Of a DNA stretch of 64,000 nucleotides, positions 1-11,457 are shown in pieces (within the stretch, counting starts at the first letter, position 1; the number at the start of each line of letters is the position of its first letter). The DNA lies in the NCBI GenBank assembly GCA_037693485.1, contig CM075350.1, positions 60,244,001 to 60,308,000 of the forward strand, given 5' to 3'. Under the pieces are notes generated by a model. That model was not told the origin of the DNA, did not search any database, and saw only the letters and a program-made list of their open reading frames with translations. This DNA is from Kitagawia praeruptora. Taxonomy: Eukaryota; Streptophyta; Magnoliopsida; Apiales; Apiaceae. The translations under genes and the position numbers were made by a program.

Positions 1-636
1 CATTTTCCTGTTTTGATCTCTTAACCCAAGTTTAATACTCATCTGACTTAAGATAATATGACCAATGTTGATTACTCTGTCATAAAGCAAACTATAAGCA
101 ATATGTGATGTAACAGAAGTAATTTGCTGAAAAGAACTACATTTGCCAGTAAAACATTTAGCAATTTGATCAAAGTAAAAAGACCATTCCTTTCTAAGAA
201 AAGACCTATTCAACTGGCTCATGTTATCTAGAGGTCCACTATAACCTAATTCAGACAACATAGTTCTTATATTATCATCAGATGGTACATTCTCATAACT
301 ATCAGTAACAGGTAAGCAAAGTACTGAATTAACAACAGATTCAGTAATGTCAATTGAATCTTGTCCTAAATGTAAAACAATCTTACCTGATTGACTCTGA
401 GTAGAATCAATTACCTCAGCATTCTTCCAAGCTTGTGAAACAGCTACTTGATTAATCTGTGGAGATGCTGTCAATGCATAACTTAATGGTCCATTCGCCA
501 GAAAGTCCATGATTGGATGAAAATCAGATGACACTCCTTCCTTGTTGGTGATAGCTGCAACATGATTGTTTGTCATAAAATCAAAGTCACCAAACTTGAA
601 GGCTACTGATTTAGGTAATCTTCTCTGAGCTGCCAT
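1..636 (-). CDS. Third ORF of copia-1 (partial, runs off left edge)
   Basis: An uninterrupted frame of 212 codons starts at the ATG at 636-634 and continues past base 1. The protein begins MAAQRRLPKS and contains a segment around residues 145-155 (RSFLRKEWSFYFD) that matches the corresponding part of the third ORF of copia-3 (RPLLRKEWSFFFD at 62894 onward), so the two are homologous although the elements differ. ORFs in this position in Sireviruses are often called envelope-like. I see no signal peptide or membrane segment in the visible part, so I do not support an envelope role. It resembles proteins annotated as 'putative plant transposon protein'. Function unknown. Confidence 0.75.
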   Translation of the reverse strand, partial: MAAQRRLPKSVAFKFGDFDFMTNNHVAAITNKEGVSSDFHPIMDFLANGPLSYALTASPQINQVAVSQAWKNAEVIDSTQSQSGKIVLHLGQDSIDITESVVNSVLCLPVTDSYENVPSDDNIRTMLSELGYSGPLDNMSQLNRSFLRKEWSFYFDQIAKCFTGKCSSFQQITSVTSHIAYSLLYDRVINIGHIILSQMSIKLGLRDQNRKM

Positions 637-2115
637 TTTTGATCTGAAAAGAAACTTGAAAAATTCTTGAAATGGATTAGTGATTTTGAAAACTCAAGAG
701 TGATTTTTGCTTTAGAGAATGTAAAATTAGAGAAAGCAATTACACGATTAGAGTTTCAAAACAAATATATTTCACAAATCTTTCAGACCACTATCCCACG
801 TTGACACGTAGATTGACAGGTGTCAGTTCCTGAAAAATACGGTTACCCACGATTTTTGGAAAATAAAATCCAAAATTGATTTTCATGAAATAAATCAGGG
901 TATAAATAAGCAATACTGATCAGCTTCCTTTTCCTGATGACCTCTCATCAAAATAATCACAAAATGCAATGTGATTTAAAAATATAATTTTCAAATCCTG
1001 ATGGTCACACATGAAATCCTGACCAATATCATCAGAGACTTAATATGGAGTTTTCCACGTGGCATTTTTCTTTTATCTGAAAAAGAAAATAAACAATTAA
1101 TCTGAACAGAAAATCAATTGGTTAGATATTTTCAATATTTCTTGAAAACAAGAAATACAGTCACATGCAATAATTAGCATTTGACTTCATTAAAACTTCA
1201 AAGTGACTGTTCAGCTTCTCACGTCTTTCTTTAAAAGAACCAGACGCCTTATGCCATTCTCCAAAACCTTTCAATTTCTTTTCTTCTCAACAATGCTTCT
1301 CAAACCAAAAATCCCTTCAAACCCATTTTCCAGATTTTTCTTGATCGATGAACATCCTATTCTTGATCATCTCTTTGAACAAATGACTCTTCTCATCGAA
1401 CTAATCATGAATGGATTGGTTTTCGAAAATATCCAGAGGTTTTTCCTAGAACATCCATCTGTTGGATACAATCTTCCCCTAACCTCCTCAAAACTTGAGG
1501 ATGAAGAATTTGGCCGAGAGTCTGAGGTTGATCTTGATGGAGATGCTATTCATTTAAGTTAGCTGCTCTCATTCAAGTTGCCCAGACAAGGAATCCAAGA
1601 GCAAACGATGCTTTCATCCCCTGATGGATTTCTTGAGATGCTCCTTGTCCTGTACCTCAGAGTTCATATCAATAGACAAGTATAGAATTATCAATAGAAA
1701 TTTAGACAGAAAGATGTTGTATTTCACTTCCATGTAATGATTTCTATTAATGAAAATACAATTTCTTGTTATCTGCTTGTCTTTTGATTTTTGAATGATG
1801 TATAAATTATCAGTATGCAAATATCAAAACTTGCTAGCATAGACTTAACACATCACAGAATTAGATTACTACACAAAGTAAACGTCAGGATTTGAAACAA
1901 TTTTCATAATCCTGATACTGACACAATACTGATGACGTCAGCATCCTGATAACAAATCTAATCCTGATGATTATTAACAAGTCTATCATATTGAAATTTA
2001 TCAAGGCAAAGTGTTATAGCTAAATCATTTAACAATCAAATATAGATCCTGACAGGAATATCAAGTCTATAAGCTAAGAACAACATACCTTGCTACTTTT
2101 GCAGATGTTAAAGAT
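637..2115. other. Spacer between pol and third ORF of copia-1
   Basis: This is 1.5 kb of AT-rich DNA with no convincing minus-strand gene. It holds many copies of the copia-1 motif TCCTGATG/ATCAGGA (for example near 893, 932, 997, 1911, 1943, 1961) and a short polypyrimidine/polypurine hairpin near 1066-1091 with arms TTTTCTTTT and AAAAGAAAA. A plus-strand reading frame from the ATG at 1252 to 1562 (103 residues, acidic C-terminus) is antisense to the element and has no recognised domain. I list it under findings, not as a gene. Confidence 0.6.
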
Positions 2116-5100
2116 CTAAAAATTTAACATTCCTAACTCACTTACTAGTCTACTGAATGTAGTCTCATCAAGTGGTTTAGTTAGAATATCTGCAAGCTGT
2201 TTGTCAGTAGGAACAAAATGAAGTTCCACAGTACCATTCTCAATATGTTCTCTAATAAAATGATACCTGACATGAATGTGCTTAGTCCTTGAATGTTGAA
2301 CTGGATTTTCTGCAATTTTAATAGCACTAGTATTATCACAAAACATAGGAATATTACTAAGTGTTATACCATAATCCAGCAACTAATTTCTTATCCAAAG
2401 GAGCTGTGCACAACAACTGCCTGCTGCTATGTACTCAGCTTCTGCAGTTGAGGTTGAAACAGATTGTTGCTTCTTGCTTGCCCAAGAAATCAATCTATTT
2501 CCCAAGAATTGACATGTACCTGTAGTGCTTTTCCTGTCTATCTTACACCCTGCATAATCAGAGTCTGAATAGCCAATTAGAAAGAAATCAGATTCTCTAG
2601 GATACCACAAACCAAGATTTGGAGTTCCTTTGAGATATCTAAAAATTCTCTTCACAGCAGTTAAATGAGATTCCTTAGGATCACTTTGGAATCTAGCACA
2701 TAAACAGGTAGAAAACATTATATCTGGCCTACTTGCAGTTAGATATAACAATGAGCCTATCATGCCTCTATAACTAGTATTATCCACACTCTTTCCTTTA
2801 GGATCAAAGTCTAGTTTAGTGGCTGTTGCCATGGGTGTTTTTGCAACTGCACAGTCTTGAAAGTCAAACCTTTTTAAAAGATCTTTGATATACTTTGACT
2901 GATTAATGAAAATACCAGTCTCAGTCTGTTTGACCTGCAAGCCTAAGAAATAATTTAATTCACCCATCATGCTCATCTGTTACTTAGACTGCATAAGCTT
3001 GCTAAATTTAGCACACAACTTTTCATTAGTAGAACCAAAAATAATATCATCAACATAAACTTGAACTAAAAGCAATTCACCTTTTATCTTTCTAAAGAAT
3101 AGAGTTTTGTCAATTGTACCTCTTGTGAAGCCATTTTCAAGAAGAAATTTAGACAAAGTCTCATACCATGCTCTTGGTGCCTGCTTTAGTCCATAGAGTG
3201 CCTTGTCAAGTTTGTAGACATGATTTGGAAACTTTGGATCAACAAATCCAGGTGGCTGTTCTACATACACTTCTTCATCAAGTTTGCCATTTAGAAAAGC
3301 ACTCTTTACATCCATCTGGTATACCTTGAATTTTGAATGAGCTGCAAATGCAAGAAACATTCTGATTGCTTCCAATCTTGCTACAGGTGCAAAGGTCTCA
3401 TCATAATCAATGCCTTCTTCCTTAGAATAACCCTTGGCCACCAGTCTTGCTTTGTTTCTTACAATCATACCAGATTCATCTAGCTTGTTTCTGAAAACCC
3501 ATCTTGCACCAACAATAGATCTATCTTTAGGTCTTGGTACCAGTTTCCAAACTTTGTTTCTCTCAAACTCATTTAACTCCTCCTGCATTGCAATTACCCA
3601 ATCAGGATCCTGTAAGTCTTCTTCAACCTTCTTAGGTTCATTCTTTGAGAGAAAGCAACTATACAAGCATTCATTTTGAATTGATCTTCTAGTTCGAACA
3701 CCACTATTTGGATCACCAATTATCAAATCTTCAGTATGATCCTTTGTCCATTTTCTAACAGGTGGTAAATTAACTCTGCTAGTCTCTCCCCCTAAGTTAG
3801 TGGTATCCCTTGTAGAAGAATTCTCTCTACCTTCAAAAACTCTCCTTTGATCAATAGAATCAGTAGATTCCATATTGCTGCTAGTTACTGATCTTTCCTC
3901 AGTAGACTCTAAAAGGTCAGTTCCTGATGGAGTAGACTCTGAAAGGTCAGTTCCTGATGGAGTAGACTCTGAAACGTCAATTCCTGATGGAATAGACTCT
4001 GAAAGACTAGTCTGCTCCTGATGATCACTGTGTTCTCTCTGATTTATTTGCTCCCCCTCAACAGTAGCATTCCTTTGAGAAGCAATAGAAATTCCTTCTG
4101 GAGAACCTTCATCATCACTTGAGAGTATCTCAGAATTCTTCAGATTTTCAAATTCTAATTTGTCATGGCTTTCATCAGTTTGCAAAATTCCAAATTTCTT
4201 ATCATCAAATGCAACATGAATTGATTCCATAACAACGTGAGTTCTGAGATTATAAACTTTGAAGGCCTTAGATGCTGAATATCCTAGAAAAATTGCTTCA
4301 TCCGATTTGGCTTCAAATTTTCCAAGTTGTTCTGGATGAACTTTTAGGACATAGCATTTGCAACCAAAGATGTGAAAATATTTCACACTTGGTTTCTTTC
4401 CTTTGATCATCTCATAGGAAGTTTTTCCATGACTATTTACCAAGGTACAATTTTGAGTGAAACATGCAGTGTTAATAGCTTCTGCCCAAAAGTAGGTTGG
4501 AAGTTTTGCATCTGCAAGCATGGTTTTTGCTGCCTCTATGAGAGTCCTGTTCTTTCTTTCCACTACACCATTTTGTTGAGGTGTACCAGGTGCAGAAAAC
4601 TGTTGAGTGATTCCATTGTCTGCACAAAACCCCTCCATTGTAGAATTCTTGAATTCTGTACCATTGTCACTCCTAAGTACTTTGACTTTGTACTCAGAGT
4701 TGTTATGAATATTCTTGATGAGTTCAATGATTTGCTGAGGAGCTTCATCCTTCTTGTGTAGAAAGAACACCCATGTGAACCTTGTGAAATCATCCACCAT
4801 AACTAGAGCATATCTTTTCTTGCTGATAGACATAATGTTTACTGGACCAAACAGATCAAGATGTAGCATGTGAAATGGTTCAGTAATTGAATTTTCAGTC
4901 TTGCTCTTGAAAGTGGTTCTTCTTTGCTTTCCAAGCTGACATGCATCACAAAGTCCATCTTGCACAAAATTTGCCTGTGGTAGGCCTCTCACCAAATTGT
5001 GTTTAACAAGTTGATTAATCTTCTTGAAATTAAGATGTGAGAGCTTCTTGTGCCAATTCCAGCTTTCATCACTTGTTGCTTTGCTGTAGAGACATCTAAC

Positions 5101-5478
5101 AATTCCTTTAGATGTATCACTTAAGCTGGCTTCATATATGTTACCATGTCTTTGACCAGTTAAAACAATGTCTCCATTCTGCATATTCAAGATTTTGCAT
5201 CCTTCTCTGTCAAAGATTGATTTGTAACCTTTATCACCCAGTTGACTTATGCTTAAAAGAGTATGTTTCAAGCCTTCAACCAGTGCTACATTTCCTATGA
5301 TGACATTCCCCAAAACAATTGAGCCATATCCCAGAGTTTCTCCTTTGTTGCCATCTCCAAAAGATATTACTGGGCCAGCTTTCCTCTCAAACTTTGTAAG
5401 CAGGGACTTCTTTCCAGTCATATGTCCAGAGCATCCACTGTCCAAGATAATTGAATGCTTCTTTCCTGTGCCCTGCAA
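2116..5478 (-). pseudogene. Copia-1 pol polyprotein, disabled by two nonsense codons
   Basis: Protease, integrase, reverse transcriptase and RNase H read in one frame. Visible landmarks are the aspartic protease motif DSGCSGHMTG near the N-terminus, an integrase HHCC zinc region (WHKKLSHLN, then CDACQLGKQ), catalytic integrase segments LHLDLFGP, RSDNGTEF and VVERKNR, RT motif YVDDIIFGS, and RNase H segments SDSDYAGCKIDRKSTTG and YIAAGSCCAQLLW. Two in-frame stops break it: TAA at 2982-2980, just after the RT catalytic region, and TAG at 2385-2383, inside RNase H. The frame is otherwise open. There is no ATG at the start; the frame opens just after the gag stop in a different phase. The integrase-RT linker repeats a unit reading ESTPSGTD. 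Confidence 0.93.
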
Positions 5479-5489
5479 ACAAAAAATAA

Positions 5490-7781
5490 CTAGTTAGAAT
5501 TTTTTAGGACCCAACTTTGATTGGATCCTTTCTTACTAGATTTAGAGACAACAGACTTTGAAGATTTTGCTTTTATTTTACCTGTTGCAGAGTCAACTTT
5601 AGACTCTGATCTCACAAACTGTTTGTGACTAGGAGTTTCAGATTTCAAAGAATAATAGTCATAATACAGTTCATGATATTCTCTACACATGTAAATGGAA
5701 TGAAGTAAACTACCACAATGATAACAAGCTTTTTGTGGTTGGTATTGAATTTTCTGAGTCTTGGGGAATCTGGACTCAGTTTTCCAAGAAGGTTTTTGAT
5801 TGCAGTCTAGGGCCAAATGATTATGATTTTCACACTTATAGCATTTTTTCCTAGGTGCATCAGGTACATTCTTGTAATTATTCTCTTTGTTAATACCTTC
5901 TTTTCCATTCCTATTTCTCTTGATCTTGCTAGACTCTGAAAGACCATCTAATCTCTGTTTCAACTGAGACTTAGACAGAAACCCTATGTTTACATTCTTA
6001 GGTTTCTCTAACACTTTCTCATCTGAATTACTATTGTTAATCCTTTTGTGTACAACAGGGGTACCTTTTGAATCAACAAATTTAACATGATTAGGTTCAG
6101 AAACAATTTTCTTACCTTCAGATTTAGATGTGTTAGCTTCTACCTTACTATCATCATTGACAATAGCTACTTTTTCTTCTTGTCTAGCCTTATCAAAACC
6201 TAAACCATTAACCTTACCACGAATTCCACTCTCAAAGATTTCTATTGTCTTCTTACTGGAATTGTTAATGGTCTTAATCACATCTCTCTCTTCTTCTAGT
6301 TCTTTTCTGACATAGTCATAAGCCTCAAGAATAACACTATAATCATGCTTAGCTTTATCAGAACTTAACTTGTATTCTTCCATTTGAATTAATTCAGATT
6401 CAAGAAAATTATTTCTATCAACTAATTTATCATTCTTAACCTTAAGTTCATCTCTTTCACAAGTAAGAATTCTAAAATTAGTCATAAGATTCTTAAACTC
6501 AGCATGGATAGATCTAATTTCATCAGAATTTAAGCTATCAAATGAATCAAGAGAGTGAAGTGATACCTTAACAGAGGATGGAGAAGTTTTCTTTGGAGAT
6601 CCAGGTTTGTCTGAACTATTGGCCATCAATGCAATGTTGTCATAATCCAATTCATCTTCAGAGTCACTGGAATCAGCCCAATCCTTCTGTGTGACCATAA
6701 GTGCATTACCCTTTCCTGAATTCCTAGGCTTCTTACACTCACTAGCAAAATGTCCAAGCTCGCTGCAGTTAAAGCACTTGATCTTGGCCTTATCAAGCTT
6801 GACAATTGTACTTTTGCTTTTGTCACTCTTCTTCTCCTCCTTCTTTTGAAAAGGTCCTTTGCTAAATCTTCTCCTGTTGAATCTTCCTTTCTTGAAAGCT
6901 TTAGCAAACATAGCAAAGAGTTCTTGCATATCAGATTCAGAATCATTGTTGTCAGAGTCCATATCAGTAGTCTCTGAATCAGAACTTTCTTTGCTTTTCT
7001 TCTTCCTTGAATTCTTTACAGCAATCTCTTCATGCTGTTCTTCAGGAAGCTTCTTAACTTCAGATTGAGCAGTAAGTGCAATAGTCTTCATCTTTCCTTC
7101 ACTCCTGCTCTTCTTCTGCTGCTTGTCAAGTTCATAAGCTCTCAATTTTCCATATACTGCCTCTAATGAAATCTCATCCAGATCATTAGCTTCCTCGATC
7201 GCAGATATCTTCTCATTGTAGAAATCAGGCAAAGCTTTCATGAACTTTGTATTCATATCCTCCAAGTCATAATATTTACCATGCATGGCCATCTCATTGA
7301 TGAGTTTTGTAAACCTATCAAAGGTATCAGTAAGTGACTCACCAGACTTGGATTCAAAGTACTCATACTGTTGTATAAGTAATGTCCTCATATTCTTCCT
7401 GACAGGCTTAGTTCCTTCACAGTGAACCTTAAGATTGTCCCATATATCCTTAGCAGTTTTACAAGAGAGAACATAGTTAGTGAGAACAGAATCAAGACTG
7501 TTGAATAATATGTTTCTCACTTTAGCATCTTTGAGAACATTCTCCTTGTCCTTATCTGACCATTCAGATTTTGGCTTCTCTGCTGTATGTTCTGGAACAA
7601 CCACACCATCAACAGTTGCTTGTCCAACGACCTTTGTTGGAACAAAAGGTCCATCTCTGATTCTGTCAAGATAATCAGGATCTGTTGCTTCCAGATGATG
7701 CAACATCTTTACTTCCCATAGAGTATATTCGTTTCTCTTGAGCATAGGAATTTTAGTATTCCCATCCTTGTAACCAGACAT
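5490..7781 (-). CDS. Copia-1 gag polyprotein
   Basis: An intact 763-residue gag begins at the ATG at 7781-7779, about 36 bp after the primer binding site. The N-terminal half is a copia-type gag/UBN2 region (segments such as DIWDNLKVHCEGT and LIQQYEYF). It is followed by a charged Ser/Asp-rich stretch, then three CCHC zinc knuckles: CFNCSELGHFASEC, CYKCENHNHLALDC and CYHCGSLLHSIYMC. Gag forms the virus-like particle and binds element RNA. It ends at TAG 5492-5490, and pol follows in another frame after a T-rich tract ending in CAG. Confidence 0.92.
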   Translation of the reverse strand: MSGYKDGNTKIPMLKRNEYTLWEVKMLHHLEATDPDYLDRIRDGPFVPTKVVGQATVDGVVVPEHTAEKPKSEWSDKDKENVLKDAKVRNILFNSLDSVLTNYVLSCKTAKDIWDNLKVHCEGTKPVRKNMRTLLIQQYEYFESKSGESLTDTFDRFTKLINEMAMHGKYYDLEDMNTKFMKALPDFYNEKISAIEEANDLDEISLEAVYGKLRAYELDKQQKKSRSEGKMKTIALTAQSEVKKLPEEQHEEIAVKNSRKKKSKESSDSETTDMDSDNNDSESDMQELFAMFAKAFKKGRFNRRRFSKGPFQKKEEKKSDKSKSTIVKLDKAKIKCFNCSELGHFASECKKPRNSGKGNALMVTQKDWADSSDSEDELDYDNIALMANSSDKPGSPKKTSPSSVKVSLHSLDSFDSLNSDEIRSIHAEFKNLMTNFRILTCERDELKVKNDKLVDRNNFLESELIQMEEYKLSSDKAKHDYSVILEAYDYVRKELEEERDVIKTINNSSKKTIEIFESGIRGKVNGLGFDKARQEEKVAIVNDDSKVEANTSKSEGKKIVSEPNHVKFVDSKGTPVVHKRINNSNSDEKVLEKPKNVNIGFLSKSQLKQRLDGLSESSKIKRNRNGKEGINKENNYKNVPDAPRKKCYKCENHNHLALDCNQKPSWKTESRFPKTQKIQYQPQKACYHCGSLLHSIYMCREYHELYYDYYSLKSETPSHKQFVRSESKVDSATGKIKAKSSKSVVSKSSKKGSNQSWVLKNSN

Positions 7782-7816
7782 GATTGCAGATCTTTATGAT
7801 TACTCGAAATCAACCT

Positions 7817-7828
7817 GCTTTGATACCA
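7817..7828 (-). other. Copia-1 primer binding site
   Basis: On the minus strand this reads TGGTATCAAAGC, one base different from the usual initiator-methionine-tRNA site of copia elements (TGGTATCAGAGC). It lies two bases inside the 5' LTR, as expected for minus-strand cDNA priming. Confidence 0.9.
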
Positions 7829-7830
7829 AT

Positions 7831-8570
7831 TGTTAACTCGAATAACTTGTAGAAGGGGGGGTTGAATACAAGTTATATAATCGTGTCTGATTTTTGCTTG
7901 ATTATATGAACAAGAATAAACGAATGAATCAAACTCTTGTTTGTATTAATAAGATCAAATACAAACTCTACCAAAGATGTACAATACCTTTAGCAGCTGC
8001 TGACAATACAAATCTCTCTCTGTTTGTTTCGAACTCTCGAATACAAACCTTATACAGAGCTACGCACATTCACTAGTTCGACTCACAACTTCGTCGCTCT
8101 TTACAGTGATATTGAGAGAGTATTTATAATGCTACCTATCAACTAATAACAGAAAGATATAATCTATACATGACAATGTTCTGCCTTCTAGTCGATAGTT
8201 TCCTTTAATAGAAAAACTCTTTCCTTCATAATATCTTCTTGCTTGTTCTTCAAACAATGATCCTGTTTTATAGCACTTGCCAGTTTCTGTAGCATCCATA
8301 ATGACATCATCAGTAACACGACTGATATCAGGATCTGTACACTGCATCAGTATCTGATCAACCATCAGTATTGGACCATCATCAGGATTTGCTCTCTGTT
8401 CCTGACATGTAGTCTCCGATACACTGTTCATTCCTGACTAAACTATACAGACAACTGTCTTACACATAAATCCTAAATACAGTGCTAAATCCTTTATAAG
8501 ATCAGGATTACAAGAAGTATAATGTGTAAATTCTATTCTTAACATCACAACTTATGAATTATTCCTAACA
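7831..8570 (-). repeat. Copia-1 5' LTR (740 bp)
   Basis: The ends are TGTTA...TAACA. It abuts the primer site on one side and B3-gene exon sequence on the other. A TATAAATA box lies inside at 8121-8128 (minus). Several ATCAGGA motifs fall near the promoter-distal end. The base run AATTG at 8571-8575 is the expected target duplication, but its partner is outside the window. Confidence 0.9.
8121..8128 (-). promoter_or_regulatory. TATA box of copia-1 LTR
   Basis: The minus strand reads TATAAATA in the LTR, upstream of gag. It is the likely core promoter for the genomic RNA. Confidence 0.7.
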
Positions 8571-11330
8571 AATTGGATTGTACCATTCAGCAGAATGTTA
8601 TCTCCATGTTCCAAACTGACTTCTTCGGGAATTTTCTATTCCAAAAATTTAAAGAGTAAATTAAATTTTAGTAGTAGATATCGCACAATTTTCAATCTAA
8701 TCCATATGTAAAGCGTAAATTTCTTACCATCTTGCCTTTTTCCAAGTGTTCAGGCTTCAAAACTATGATAAAATCAGGAAAGATTGAGCTATTTACGAGC
8801 ATCTACAAAATTTTGTAAAAAATAGTAAAACAAACAGATTGAAGTGCATCAAATAAAATCAAACAATTATATATATATAAACTCAAACCTTTTTGGAACT
8901 TTCCGCAACATCCAACTGTTGCATTTGTTCAGCATCACTGTTGCTTTCTTCTTCAGATTCTTTAAAGAAAATCCAATCATTACAAATGTGGATGTTGTCA
9001 ATGGATAAATTGTTCCTTAAATTTAACTCTACCTGTGTCTGAGTTCCAGTTAACATTCCAAAACCATCCACTGTTGACTGTGCTTGAAATTCCCTTACAA
9101 CGACTTACATAATCTATCTCTTTCCCGTCAATATCATAAATCCTTCCGTTTATCACAGAGTTGTTATCAATAGTAAGGATAATGGTCTCTCTTCCCTTCA
9201 ACTTGAAGCGCTTTAGCATTTGGTCAAGGTTTGAAATATAACCACCCTTACAATTATAAAATATGAAGCAAGCTTCACCAGCAATTTTAAACCTTCGAAT
9301 ATTACTCAATTTCACACCATAATAATCTTTTATCCTTTTTGGAACAACCTGATTAACATAACATTGTTAATATATGAAAGATTTCTGTCTTCGCAAACTG
9401 TGACTGCTTAGAATTCCACATATAGAAGTGGATACACAAATGGAAAAATCAAAATACTATAAAATGTTAATAAGTAACATTCAGGGAATATTACTCAATT
9501 TCTGACCATAATAATCTTTTATCATTAAACGAACAACCTGATTAACATAACATTGTTACAAAATTATAATTTTTGTCTTTACAATTTCTACAAATAGAAA
9601 TCCACATATAGAAGTGGATACACACATGGAAAATTCATTATGCTATCAAATGTTAATAAGTAATCCAAAAAATACATACCAACAAGCCATCATTTATTAA
9701 GATCTCTGATACAACTTTGAAAAAAGATGTATTCCAATCTGCAGTTCCTAAATCTGAAGAAACACATTATAATATAATTAGAACTATGAAGTTAAACCAA
9801 TTCCAATGCTATCTATTTAGAGTAAAATGTTTTCTACTACCTGCACTTTCATCAAATAATTTATCTTTTCCTTTAAAAATGCAGACATTGAAACTTTTTG
9901 ATGCATATGATGGATCCTTATAGAGCACGACAATATCACCAGGTTCGACCTCTGTTTCCTTAGCAAATTCATGCCATCCTTTAACAAAAAAACATCTTCC
10001 ATCCATCCACTGAATACCTATTTCCCATGCCTTTTCAACAAGGTTGAGATATATATTTGTACCAACCCTCCACTGTTTGTACAAGTCTTCCATATCTGGA
10101 CTTAAAATCTGTTTTCAATAATAAAAACAAGTTAGTCAAATATATTTGGAATAATACTTTAATAATATATGGTCACAACTCATAAAAATACAACTTTTAT
10201 ATTGTCTAATCATCCAAAAAACAAACCTAACCTGTTTATCAAAATCAACGTTCTGGATCATTAACTCAAAATATTGAACATAATTCTGACATGCACTGAA
10301 ATTCCATAGCGCGCGTGCTTTGTCGTATGCCAATGACCAGCCGTCAATTTCATACTCCTCATTTTTAAAATCAGATAGATTTACTACAGTAAGAAAGTCC
10401 TTTGGATTACATTTTAGATACTTTAACTCAATAGCTGATTCCTTGAAAATCTTAGTAACAAACAAATCATCTCCATAATAATCAAACTGTACAAGATTGT
10501 ACAATTTAATTTCATGGAAATGCATAAACTTTGCTAATCCAATTAGTTTTTCTTTCTCTTCGTCGATTTCAGCTTTCCATGTAAAATTCATGCAGTTTAT
10601 CTTCACTTTTGATGACAATTGTTTCCCAAAATCATTAAAAAATGATTTAGGAATCCTCTATAATAGAAAGCAGAAAGTAATTAGAACATAATATCAAAGC
10701 AACATTATGATCTTAAAATTTTTTACCAACAGAATTCATACTTACTAATGAGACACAACAGTTTGCATAATGTATAAATTTATAACTACAAAATCTTCCC
10801 AAAAACCTCAACTTACAAATGACCCAAAAGAGTTTATATTATTATTAGCCGAGAGAAAACTTGAGATCACCCGTCTGCTCCCTGTTACAATACGTGTTTA
10901 TGATTAAAACAACATCAATATGCATAACATACTATGAAAGAGACAAAATTAGATACCTGCATACTCATCTTTACAAGATTTTGTTTTGGATTTGTCCTAT
11001 ATTTCACCAAAACACAGGAAATTTTAATTTTAAGTGTTGTAAAATATATAAGCTTATACAGTGTAAACCCAATATGTCTAGAATGCTGTTAACTATAATT
11101 GAACATTAGCACACATAAAGTAATCCGGATACACATGATGACTACAGTAACAGATGCATATTTGTTAGGTCATTATATTTTTTTTTTGTTAATTCACCTA
11201 TCTTACATACACCATAGTAATTAGCAATCAGATAATAAAAAAATGTACATCTATATATGCATCTTAACAGAATCAAGAACATTCCAGTATAAGGCATTAT
11301 ATGAACTTATCATATATCATCATATTTGAG

Positions 11331-11375
<45 letters not shown>

Positions 11376-11457
11376 TATGCATCAACAATCAACAATCAAC
11401 TACATATATGCATACCTTTATTGCTGATGATTTAGTTAGTTGAAGCATTGTATTCAT
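8571..11457 (-). pseudogene. B3-domain (REM-like) protein gene, broken by copia-1
   Basis: B3 domains are plant DNA-binding folds. My exon model (minus) is 11457-11416, 10657-10232, 10108-9841, 9739-9680, 9348-9033, 8959-8889, 8802-8728 and 8635-8571. It starts MNTMLQLTKSSAIK and carries at least four B3 units: RIPKSFFNDFGKQL in exon 2, the exon-3 unit with GWHEFAKE, FFKVVSEILINDGLL plus exon 5, and DFIIVLKPEHLEKGKM plus the last exon. Two defects are visible. Copia-1 interrupts the last exon in mid-domain. The splice phase from exon 3 (phase 1) does not match the frame of exon 4, and a run of seven T at 9726-9720 is the likely slip site. The exon sizes and phases, including a 71-nt exon, match the intact gene at 24294-26203. 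The 3' end is outside the window. Confidence 0.8.
11333..11371. repeat. (AT)n microsatellite
   Basis: About 19 perfect AT units lie in the first intron of the broken B3 gene. Confidence 0.95.

Larger units (their letters stand above)
1..8570 (-). mobile_element. Copia-1: Sirevirus-type Ty1/copia LTR retrotransposon, 3' part cut by window edge
   Basis: Read on the minus strand, the order is 5' LTR (8570-7831), initiator-Met-tRNA-type primer site, gag (7781-5490), pol (5478-2116), a long spacer, and a third ORF (636 leftwards). Pol order protease, integrase, RT, RNase H identifies Ty1/copia. The large gag with three CCHC knuckles and the ORF after pol point to the Sirevirus (SIRE/Maximus) lineage. 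The 3' LTR lies beyond base 1. Two in-frame nonsense codons in pol mean this copy is not autonomous. It is inserted in an exon of a B3-domain gene. The 3' LTR is not visible, so LTR divergence cannot be judged. Confidence 0.93.

Noticed and set aside
1..636. Envelope (retrovirus-like) assignment for the third ORFs of copia-1 and copia-3
   Set aside because: No signal peptide, membrane span or furin-like site is visible; homology between the two lies in a soluble-looking block.
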